Part shown: in pieces, positions 56,848-64,000 of the stretch
How the letters are laid out: every line of letters starts with the position of its first letter
Numbering within the stretch: position 1 is the stretch's first letter
DNA from: DATDIC01 sp963777625
GTDB taxonomy: Bacteria; Pseudomonadota; Alphaproteobacteria; Acetobacterales; Acetobacteraceae
Length of the DNA: 64,000 bases
NCBI GenBank assembly: GCA_963777625.1
Contig: CAVZRO010000009.1
Span: 1-64,000 of the forward strand
Direction of reading: 5' to 3'
Translations under genes and position numbers: made by a program
Notes under the pieces: generated by a model
What the model saw: only the letters and a program-made list of their open reading frames with translations
Told to the model about the DNA's origin: nothing
Databases searched by the model: none

Positions 56848-57480
56848 TCACCCGAAGGTGGCGAGCAGGTCCTGGACCTGAGGCGGCGTAAGCAGACGCG
56901 GCGACGCATTGCGTAGCAGCAGATACAGCTTGGCGGCTTCTTCCAGTTCCTCTGCCGCATAGACCGCGTCGGTCAATGTCTTGCCCGATACGACCGGCCC
57001 GTGGTTGGCGAGCAGGACGGCGCGCGCATTCAGGGCGGCGGCGTGAATTGCCGGTTCCATGGCCGGATCCCCAGGCCGATAGTACGGCACGATCGGCATG
57101 CGCCGTCCGACCCGCATGACAAAGTAAGGGGTCAGCGGCGGGATCGCGTTGTCTGCATCGGCATCAGGAAGGCAGGCCACCGCGGTCGCCATCGTGGAGT
57201 GCAGGTGAACCACTGCGCCAGCACCCGCACGCGCCGTGTAGAAGGCGCGGTGCATGAACACTTCCTTTGACGGCTGGTCACCGGACAGATGGCGGAAATT
57301 CGTATCCAGGCGGGCAAGGCGTGTTGCGTTGAGCCGGCCCAGGCAGGAATTGGTCGGCGTGATGAGATAGCCGTCCGCTAGGCGCACGCTGATGTTGCCG
57401 GCGGAGCCAACGGAAAAGCCACGAGCGAACAGGCTTGCCGCCAATTCGACCAGAGCATGGCGAGCTTCGTCTTCAGTCAT
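56848..57480 (-). CDS. otnC: Class II aldolase / 3-oxo-tetronate-4-phosphate decarboxylase type
   Basis: This 210-residue metal-dependent enzyme of the AraD/FucA fold starts MTEDEARHALVELAASLFAR. Motifs are GNISVRLADGYLITPTN, EVFMHRAFYTARAGAGAVVH and the metal histidines in VVHLHSTMATAVACLP and LLANHGPVVSGKT. It overlaps the kinase gene upstream by four bases (ATGA at 57477). The kinase-aldolase pair is that of the tetronate/four-carbon acid-sugar pathway (OtnK then OtnC): phosphorylate, then decarboxylate to dihydroxyacetone phosphate. Confidence 0.85.
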   Translation of the reverse strand: MTEDEARHALVELAASLFARGFSVGSAGNISVRLADGYLITPTNSCLGRLNATRLARLDTNFRHLSGDQPSKEVFMHRAFYTARAGAGAVVHLHSTMATAVACLPDADADNAIPPLTPYFVMRVGRRMPIVPYYRPGDPAMEPAIHAAALNARAVLLANHGPVVSGKTLTDAVYAAEELEEAAKLYLLLRNASPRLLTPPQVQDLLATFG

Positions 57481-58743
57481 GCGAGCACCTGGAACGCTTT
57501 GAGGAAGAAGTCGCGGGCGCCGAAATTGCCGGACTTAAGCGCGAGCAGCAGCGGCTGGTTGCTGCCGGTGGCGTAGGTCCAGGGCACGCCGGGGTCGATC
57601 TCCGCGCCGATACGCAGGCTGCGCACACCGAGCCGGGACACCACGGCGCCGGCGGTTTCTCCGCCCGCCACGACCAGACGGCGCAGACCCCGGGCGAATA
57701 GGCCTTCTGCGATTGTTGCCAGTGCATGTTCCACCAGGGCACCGGCGGCGTCGCGGCCCAGCCGTTCCTGCACCGCGGCAACCTTGTCAGGCGGTGCGGA
57801 CGCTGCGATTACCACCGGTGTGCTGCCCAGCCTGTCGGCAGCCCATGCCAGCGCCTGCGTGCTGAGTGCGTCAGCATCCGGGTGCGACAACGGATCGAGT
57901 TCAAAGACCGGCACATGCTCGCGCGCTTCGGCGATCTGTCCGAGTGTGGCACGCGAGCACGATCCGGCCAGCACCGCGGCATGCCCCTCGACGGACGGCA
58001 ATGCGCCGGGATCGTCGATGCGCTCGAGTTGGCCGGCGCGACGGAAATTCTCCGGAAGACCCATGGCCACGCCGGAGCCGCCGGTGAGCAATGCGTGCTT
58101 GGCCGCTGCCTCCCCGATGGCAATCAGGTGCGCGTCGTTGACGGCGTCGATGATAGCGTAGCGGCGTCCTTGTTCCTTCAAGACCGTCATTGCGTCGCGG
58201 ATGGCGGGCGCGCCCTGTGCAACGACCATATAGGGAACGAGACCGACAGGTACCGTCGGTCTGGCGTCCCAGGACACGCACAAGGTTCGCATCCTTCATG
58301 GGCGTCAGCGGATGGTTTTCCATGCCGCTCTCGTTCAACAGCGCCGACCCGACGAACAGATGCCCCTGATAGACGTTGCGGGCGTTGGCGGGGAACGCGG
58401 GGCAGGCGAGCGCGAAGCCGCATCCCAGGGCAGCGATCAGCGCGTCGGCGACCGGACCGATATTGCCCCGGTCGGTACTGTCGAAGGTGGAGCAGTATTT
58501 GAAGAAGAATTGTCGGCAGCCGACGGCACGCAGCCAGCGCAGCGCCGCCAGGCTTTCCTGCACGGCCTGCTGCACAGGTGCGGTGCGGGACTTGAGCGCA
58601 ACCACGATGGCGTCGGCATCGGGCGGCGGATCGTCCGCGCGCGGGACACCGATGGACTGGACCGTACGCATGCCGTTGCGGACCAGCATGGAGGCAAGGT
58701 CGGTGGCGCCGGTGAAATCATCGGCAATGGCACCGAGCAGCAT
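57477..58743 (-). pseudogene. otnK: 3-oxo-tetronate kinase (OtnK, DUF1537), frameshifted
   Basis: The full span (about 422 codons) equals a normal OtnK. The N-terminal part (MLLGAIADDFTGATDLASML, KYCSTFDSTDRGNIGPVADA, GHLFVGSALLNESGMENHPL) runs to LVRVLGRQTDGT. At GGTACC (58249-58254) one extra base shifts the frame; the remainder (VGLVPYMVVAQGAPAIRDAM to RDFFLKAFQVLA) includes the ATP-binding LVVAGGETAGAVV. Removing the C after GTAC restores RQTDGTVGLVPY. Its stop overlaps the otnC start, so the operon is otherwise sound. Confidence 0.87.
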
Positions 58744-58758
58744 CGCTAGTCTCCTTGT

Positions 58759-59796
58759 TCAGATGATGAGCGCCTCGGCAAAAGCGCGGATCTGCCTCTG
58801 CCATGACGGGAGCGTCCGGCCGGTCTGCCAGGCGACATCAGCCATTTCGCGACGCAGGTCGGTGCCGAAAATCTGGCGGCGCAACGCCTTCGATAGCTGA
58901 TCGATGTCGCCAGGTGGGCACACGACCCCGCCTTCGGTCGGCACCAATGCAGCGGCCGAACCGCCGGCTGTGACAGCCACCGGCAAGCCGCGCTTCAAGG
59001 CTTCCGCAACGGCCATGCCGTAGCCTTCCCAGTGCGATGCCAGGGCAAATAGATCGGCCTCGCGCCATAAATGATCCAGCGTCGCATCATCAACTTCCCC
59101 GGCGAAACGGATCTGGGCAGTGACACCGAGCTGCCTGGTCAGGTCGGACAGCATCTGCGCGTGCGCCGGGTCCCGCATCGTCGAACCGACGATCGTCAGG
59201 TGCCAGTCGAGGTCGAACAGCCGCGCCAACGCGCGGATCAGAATATCGTGCCCTTTGCGCGGGATCAGCGCGCCGATGGACAGGATGGCGCATCCCGGGC
59301 CGCCGGAACCCGCGCTGCGCAGCGCATCGTCGGTGCCGGGGACGACGACGCGCATGCGCGCTGGATCCACGCCGAAATCCGCCGCGAGACGTTCCGCCGT
59401 CGGTTCACTGGTAACGATCACGCGCGCGAGGCGGGGCAGCAGGCGCAGCTCGGTGTTGCGCAGCGTGGCGCGATCGCTGTCGGCAAAGCCGGTATCGAAC
59501 GCCGTAGGATGATGGATGATCGCGGCGGCCGGGCGGGCCGCCACCGAATCGCCCTGGCCGGCGAACGCAAGCAAGGCGAGCCCATCGATCAGCGGCAACG
59601 TGTCGCGCGGCAAGGAGGCCCAGGCTCCACGCGCGGCGCTGCGCGCTGTCTCATCGGTGACTGGATGCGTGCCAGGAAGCTCGATCACGTTGATCTCGTG
59701 ACCGGCATCCCGCAGCCCCGCGACCATTCGCCGGTCATAGGCGTAGCCGCCGGATACGGTGGCAAACGGCGCGGGCACGATCAGCGTGATGTGCAT
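58759..59796 (-). CDS. GT4-family glycosyltransferase
   Basis: This 345-residue GT-B enzyme starts MHITLIVPAPFATVSGGYAY with the Gly-rich acceptor loop. The C-terminal domain has CAILSIGALIPRKGHDILIR, HLTIVGSTMRDPAHAQMLSD and the EX7E motif in LASHWEGYGMAVAEALKRGL, which binds the nucleotide sugar. It transfers a sugar from an NDP donor to an unknown acceptor. It lies 15 bases upstream of otnK on the same strand, an unusual companion for a sugar-acid pathway. The start was chosen at 59796; the longer frame lacks family features. Confidence 0.85.
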   Translation of the reverse strand: MHITLIVPAPFATVSGGYAYDRRMVAGLRDAGHEINVIELPGTHPVTDETARSAARGAWASLPRDTLPLIDGLALLAFAGQGDSVAARPAAAIIHHPTAFDTGFADSDRATLRNTELRLLPRLARVIVTSEPTAERLAADFGVDPARMRVVVPGTDDALRSAGSGGPGCAILSIGALIPRKGHDILIRALARLFDLDWHLTIVGSTMRDPAHAQMLSDLTRQLGVTAQIRFAGEVDDATLDHLWREADLFALASHWEGYGMAVAEALKRGLPVAVTAGGSAAALVPTEGGVVCPPGDIDQLSKALRRQIFGTDLRREMADVAWQTGRTLPSWQRQIRAFAEALII

Positions 59797-59932
59797 GCGA
59801 ACTGCTCGGAGGTGACGTTCCGCGACGCAGATTGCACCCGCCGGGCGCGCGTGGCCACCATGCAGGTGTCGACGGCTTGCCGTGCTTCGCATGGGCGGCG
59901 ACACTGGCGCACCTGATCGTCGGAGGATCGTC

Positions 59933-61055
59933 ATGCAACAGCCGCCCCCAGCGCAACCCGGGATGCGGGAAGACGAGATCGACACGCCGGCACTGATCAT
60001 CGACCTGGACGCGTTCGAGGCCAACCTGGACCGCATGGCCGAAATGCTGGCGCCGACCCATGCCCGGTTGCGTGCCCATGCGAAGACGCATAAATCGCCG
60101 GTGATCGCGCGATTGCAGATGGCGCGCGGCGCGGTGGGACAATGCGTGCAGAAGGTGGGTGAGGCCGAGGCGCTGGCCTGGGGCGGCATTCCCGACATCC
60201 TGGTGAGCAACGAGGTGGTCGGGCGCGGCAAGCTGGCGCGGCTGGCGGCGCTGGCGCGCATCAGCAAGGTGGCGGTGTGCGTCGATCATGCGGAGCAGGT
60301 TTCGGCACTGGAGAGCATGGCGGCCGATGCCGGGATCGGCTGCCGGTGCTGGTGGAGATCGACGTGGGTGCTGGACGTTGCGGGGTGGCGCCGGGGCCGG
60401 ACGCCGTTGCTATGGCGCAACGGATAGCCGGTTCGCGCCACCTGAGGTTCGGGGGGCTACAGGCCTATCACGGCAGCGCGCAGCATAAGCGGACCATCGA
60501 GGAGCGGCGCAAACTGATCGAGGGGGCCGTCGATGCATCCCGCCGGACGGTGGAGCAGCTTCGGCAGCAAGGGCTGGACTGCGCGATCGTCGGCGGCGCG
60601 GGGACCGGGACGTTTGGCTTGGAAGCGGCTTCCGGCGTGTACAACGAAATCCAGGCGGGCAGCTACGTGTTCATGGACGCCGATTATGGGCGAAACATGG
60701 ACGAAGCCGGCCAGCCGTTCGGCACTTTCCGGCACTCACTGTTCGTGCTGGCATCGGTGATGAGCGTGCCGACGCGCAGCATCGCGGTGGTGGATGCGGG
60801 GTTGAAGGCGCTGGCCGTCGACAGCGGATTGCCGACGCTGTGGCAGCGGCCGGACATCCGATACGTCGGCGCGTCCGACGAGCACGGCAAGATGGAGGTC
60901 GGGTCCGAGACGGCAATGCCGAAGCTGGGAGAAAAGCTGCGGCTGGTGCCCGGGCATTGCGACCCCACGGTGGACCGGTACGACTGGTATGTCGGGGTGC
61001 GGAACGGCCGGGTCGAATGCCTGTGGCCGGTTGCGGCAGGGGAGCGATGCACTGA
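59933..61055 (+). pseudogene. D-threonine aldolase / D-serine dehydratase-like enzyme, two frameshifts
   Basis: This PLP enzyme of the alanine racemase fold cleaves or dehydrates D-hydroxy amino acids. It starts MQQPPPAQPGMREDEIDTPA with GGAGG upstream. The PLP lysine is in LRAHAKTHKSPVIARLQM (about residue 57). Near 60340 an indel shifts to LPVLVEIDVGAGRCGVAPGP; the rest holds GLQAYHGSAQHKRT, VGGAGTGTFG and the zinc ligands in LVPGHCDPTVDRYDWYVG. A second indel near 61037 is needed to reach the natural end (ARGAMH, stop 61053-61055), which overlaps the next start (TGATG). Without it the frame runs on to 61299. Confidence 0.8.
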
Positions 61056-62024
61056 TGGCGTTCACATATCTGATGCTGCCGCCGCAGACAGACGTGACGC
61101 GGGAATGGGGCAAGCGACTGGCCGCCGAATTGCCTTCGGTGCGCGTGGTGGTGGCGGAAGACGAGCAGACCGCGGAGCGGGAAATTGCGTCGGCGGAGGC
61201 TGCCTACGGCGGACCGGCGCCGAGCCTGCTGGCGAGGGCGGCCCGGCTGCGCTGGCTGCAATCGCCGCAGGCCGCTCCACCGGCCGGCTATTACTATAAA
61301 GAACTGATCGAGCACTCGGGTGGTCGTCACCAACATGCGGGAGATCTACAACGACCATATCGGTGCGCACATCATGGCCTTCGTGCTGGCATTCGCGCGC
61401 GATTTCCAGACCTATATCCCGCAGCAGCTTCGCCGGGAGTGGAAGCCGCGCCGGCTGGACTCGGGCGTGGTGCATCTTGCCGAGGCAACGGCGCTGATCG
61501 TGGGCGTCGGCGGAATCGGGGCTGAAGCGGCGCGACTGGCCGCTTCGTTCGGCATGCGGGTGCTGGCGACGGATGCGCGTCGGAAACAGCCGCCGGCGGG
61601 CGTCGCCGAACTGCACCCGCCGGACGCGCTGGATTCACTGCTGCCGCGCGCCGATTTCGTGATTCTGACGGTGCCACACACCCCGGCCACCGAGGGCTTC
61701 ATGAACCGGGAGCGGTTCCGGCGGATGAAACCGACCAGTTTCTTTATCAATATCGGTCGCGGCAAGACCACGCGCCTGGATGATCTGGTGGCCGCGCTGC
61801 GGGCGAAAGAGATCGCCGGTGCCGGCCTGGATGTGTTCGAGACGGAGCCGCTGCCCGCCGAACATCCGCTTTGGACCATGCCGGGTGTGCTGATCACGCC
61901 GCACACGGCGGGGTTCGGCCCGCACCTGGATGAGCGGCGGTTTCAGATCATACTGGATAATTGTCGCGCCTTCGAGAGCGGCGGTATGCTGCGGAACATG
62001 GTGGACAAGGCGAACTGGTTCTGA
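61055..62024 (+). pseudogene. D-2-hydroxyacid dehydrogenase, frameshifted
   Basis: This NAD(P)-dependent 2-ketoacid reductase starts MAFTYLMLPPQTDVTREWGK. After ELIEHS near 61319 one extra G shifts the frame to VVVTNMREIYNDHIGAHIMA. The Rossmann fold (ALIVGVGGIGAEAARLAASF) and catalytic residues follow: Arg in SFFINIGRGKT, Glu in GLDVFETEPLP and His in VLITPHTAGFGPH. It would have reduced the 2-keto acid produced next to the aldolase/dehydratase. Both genes are broken, so this short pathway is off. Confidence 0.85.
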
Positions 62025-62184
62025 TCGTCATCGCCGGAGCCTTGATCGAGATCAGAGTCGGGGCGGCTGGAATTCCGCACGCAACCGTGATGCTGCGCCA
62101 TGCCAACGGATCGGCTCCAGCCACATTTTATGCTGCATCCGCGCATGAACCCGATGCGTCAATGATCGAAAGGACCTCACCGCG

Positions 62185-62478
62185 ATGACACGAACAATGC
62201 GCTTTGCCGTCGTCCTTGGCAGTGTGGCGCTGTTGGCCGGCTGCGGCACAAGCGAACCTGGGCGGACTGTGGGCGGCGCCGGCGTCGGTGCTGGCACGGG
62301 GGCGCTCGCAGGAGCGATTGCCGGGCCTCCCGGCGCGGTCGTGGGGGCAGCGGTCGGGGCCGGCGTCGGCGCTGTCGGCGGGGCTGCTACCACGCCCAGT
62401 CAGGTGAACCTAGGCAAGCCGGTTTACGACCAACCGATGCATGTCGGAAATGCCCAGTACAGCCCGCCGGCGCAGTAA
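62185..62478 (+). CDS. Glycine-zipper lipoprotein
   Basis: This 97-residue envelope protein starts MTRTMRFAVVLGSVALLAGC, with the lipobox LLAG-Cys at residue 20. After a short linker a glycine-zipper segment (VGGAGVGAGTGALAGAIAGP, AVVGAAVGAGVGAVGGAA) can insert in or span a membrane. The tail is polar (QVNLGKPVYDQPMHVGNAQY). Homologues are small outer-membrane or periplasmic lipoproteins of unclear role. AAGGACC precedes the ATG. Confidence 0.82.
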   Translation: MTRTMRFAVVLGSVALLAGCGTSEPGRTVGGAGVGAGTGALAGAIAGPPGAVVGAAVGAGVGAVGGAATTPSQVNLGKPVYDQPMHVGNAQYSPPAQ

Positions 62479-62582
62479 TTGCAGGCGACAGCACGGATTA
62501 TGGCCGGCTTGTCCGGCCATCCCGTTATTGATGTTGTGGCAGGAAACACGATGAGTCCGTGCTGGCCTGCAACGAAGCGGAT

Positions 62583-63020
62583 TTAGGCGGAGCCTGAAAC
62601 ATACGTCTTCAGGCTCTCCACCTCGTGTTCCTGTTCCATGATGCGGGCTTTGACGACGTCCCCGATGCTGATGACGCCGATCAATTCGCCGCGATCCAAA
62701 ACGGGCATGTGGCGGAATCGACCGACGGTCATTTCCCGCATCGCGTCCGCGATGCTCGTGCCTGGAGTGGCAGTGCGAAGGGCCCGCGTCATCAACTGAC
62801 CGGCCGTCATGTCCAGGGTACGCGCACCGTTCGCTGCCAGGCTGCGAACGATATCACGCTCACTGACGATACCAAGCAACTGCTCCACGCGGTCCTGCAC
62901 CAGTACCGCGCCGATCCGCTTTGCGGACAAGAGGTCGGCCACCTCCGCGATTCGAGCTGTCGGGGCGACGGTGACCACGTGATGACCCTTGTGCGTCAGG
63001 ATTGCCGCAACGGTCGTCAT
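62583..63020 (-). CDS. CBS-domain-pair protein
   Basis: This 145-residue protein consists of two CBS domains that usually bind adenosyl ligands. It starts MTTVAAILTHKGHHVVTVAP with GGAGGC upstream; a longer start adds six residues. First domain: RIAEVADLLSAKRIGAVLVQ, LLGIVSERDIVRSLAANG; second: LMTRALRTATPGTSIADAMR, RFRHMPVLDRGELIGVISIG DVVKA. The end is a short helix (EQEHEVESLKTYVSG). A 9-base inverted repeat (GAGCCTGAA / TTCAGGCTC) spans the stop codon, perhaps a stem-loop. The partner is unknown. Confidence 0.88.
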   Translation of the reverse strand: MTTVAAILTHKGHHVVTVAPTARIAEVADLLSAKRIGAVLVQDRVEQLLGIVSERDIVRSLAANGARTLDMTAGQLMTRALRTATPGTSIADAMREMTVGRFRHMPVLDRGELIGVISIGDVVKARIMEQEHEVESLKTYVSGSA

Positions 63021-63121
63021 GGCTGTTGCCTCCTTCATTCATCAAACCGCTACCATGCGCCGGCGCGCGAGCTAACGCAAAAAACAGCCGTGCAGTGCAG
63101 CAATTTTGCCGAAGGCCTGGT

Positions 63122-64000
63122 TTATGCTGGCGCAGACGCGGCTTCGCGCGACGCGTCCGACCGATGTCCTTGCTGGTGGAAATAATTCGCCCGATAAAAT
63201 TCCAGGATCAGGTCGCGGTACACGGCCCGCGGATAGCGTGGCGGGTTGTCTGCCCCCGTACAGGACGGCAGCGGTTCGATCACCGCATCCGGATTGGGAC
63301 TATGGAAGTATGCGATCGAATAACGATCCGTGCCCGATTCGTTCAGGACGCCATGCGGCGTCGACAGGAAGCGCTCGTTCGACCAGCGACGCATCATGTT
63401 GCCGAGATTTATCAGGAACGTCCCGGGTAGGACGGGCGGCGGAAACCATTCACCGGACGGCAGCCGCACCGCGAGTCCGGGAACGTCGGTGCGTGCCAGA
63501 GCCGTCATGAAACTGTTGTCGGTGTGGGGCGCCTGGCCGAACAGATTGTCTTCATCCGGGTCCTGCGGCGGGTAATGCAGGAAGCGCAGATTGGCATGCC
63601 CCTCATTGGCGAAGAACTGGGCGAAATAGTCGGCCGGCATGCCGAGGGCCACGGCAAATCCTGGCAGCATCCGGTCGCACATGCGATTGAGAGCGTGGAA
63701 ATAGGCCATCATGTCCGGCTGCAGGTCGGGCATGTGTTCCGGCCACTGATTGCGTCCGCGCAGAGCTTTTCCCGCCACGACGTCCGGATGCTCCGGCTGG
63801 CGGTCGTGACTGATGAAAAAGCTTTCATTCTGATTCGGCCGGGTGGCCTTGTGCACCGTTGATGCGGCCTGGACCGAGGCGTTCATCGGCAGATAACCGA
63901 TATTGTTCGCATTCAGCCGCAGCTTCAGCTTCTGTTCGAGTGGCAATGCGTGAAACCGGCGAGACGCAGCAAAAGCACGCGCCACGATCTCGTCAGGCAC
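63122..64000 (-). CDS. 2-oxoglutarate/Fe(II) oxygenase, isopenicillin N synthase-like (partial)
   Basis: The gene enters from the right edge, so the N-terminal DIOX_N part is incomplete; about 292 residues are visible. Early features are HALPLEQKLKLRLNANNIGY. The Fe(II) ligands are in FGQAPHTDNSFMTALA (His-x-Asp) and FLSTPHGVLNES (second His), followed by the 2-oxoglutarate-binding RYSIAYFHSP (Arg-x-Ser). It likely hydroxylates or oxidises a small molecule; the substrate cannot be judged. It faces away from the CBS gene. Confidence 0.85.
   Translation of the reverse strand: MPDEIVARAFAASRRFHALPLEQKLKLRLNANNIGYLPMNASVQAASTVHKATRPNQNESFFISHDRQPEHPDVVAGKALRGRNQWPEHMPDLQPDMMAYFHALNRMCDRMLPGFAVALGMPADYFAQFFANEGHANLRFLHYPPQDPDEDNLFGQAPHTDNSFMTALARTDVPGLAVRLPSGEWFPPPVLPGTFLINLGNMMRRWSNERFLSTPHGVLNESGTDRYSIAYFHSPNPDAVIEPLPSCTGADNPPRYPRAVYRDLILEFYRANYFHQQGHRSDASREAASAPA

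Overview
The window is GC-rich bacterial DNA that looks alphaproteobacterial, most likely Rhodospirillales/Acetobacteraceae-like. The pointers are the IS families (IS66 with an accessory ORF, IS481, IS21, IS701), a FixJ-type regulator with FixJ-like DNA sites, a kdp operon followed by a PtsN-like gene, and a histone H1-like Lys/Ala/Arg repeat protein. The genus is an inference.

Layout. (1) 1-11.9 kb is a pile of transposons: an IS5-family transposase interrupted by a complete group II intron, an IS66 element with a TnpB-TnpC fusion, an IS3 element with both inverted repeats and an amber codon in orfB, and fragments of IS701, IS21 and a second IS66. Debris of host genes lies between them (serine recombinase, GNAT, Ada-type regulator). 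(2) 12-35 kb is a stress-type accessory region. It holds a very large CheB-CheR-PAS-histidine kinase, REC and FixJ-type output domains, a single-domain response regulator, a slipin, a PRC-barrel protein, phosphoketolase with the start of a class I fructose-bisphosphate aldolase, two proton P-type ATPases (one a remnant), small membrane and DUF2934 proteins, a fatty-acid hydroxylase, an FHA-ABC transporter, a PHB-depolymerase-like esterase and a CopG-type regulator. (3) 35.8-38.7 kb holds a degraded IS3, a tRNA-Thr(UGU), and a second half-copy of that tRNA 1.4 kb away. (4) 38.8-64 kb is more chromosomal: phosphodiesterase, ptsN-like, kdpFABCDE, a hydantoin/carbamoyl amino-acid cluster, methylcitrate-type prpD and prpC, a histone-like protein, IS481, a tetronate-type kinase/aldolase pair, a glycosyltransferase, a D-threonine-aldolase-like gene, a 2-hydroxyacid dehydrogenase, a lipoprotein, a CBS protein and a partial 2OG-Fe(II) oxygenase.

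The most interesting signal is a 14-base motif, TAG[TC]TTCCGA[GA][CG]CT. It occurs five times between genes in region 2, each time pointing at the next gene (the response-regulator pair, a membrane-anchored unknown, the slipin, a small glycine-rich membrane protein and the FHA-ABC transporter). In three cases a -10-like hexamer follows 26-27 bases downstream. It resembles FixJ boxes as I remember them, and a FixJ-type HTH is encoded next door, so this looks like a compact two-component regulon.

Many genes carry single-base frameshifts (histidine kinase, phosphoketolase, proton ATPase, kdpD, carbamoylase, tetronate kinase, D-threonine aldolase, hydroxyacid dehydrogenase). Five of them lie on a GTAC tetranucleotide, which raises the possibility of systematic sequence error as well as real gene decay. 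All family assignments come from reading the translated sequence, not from database searches.
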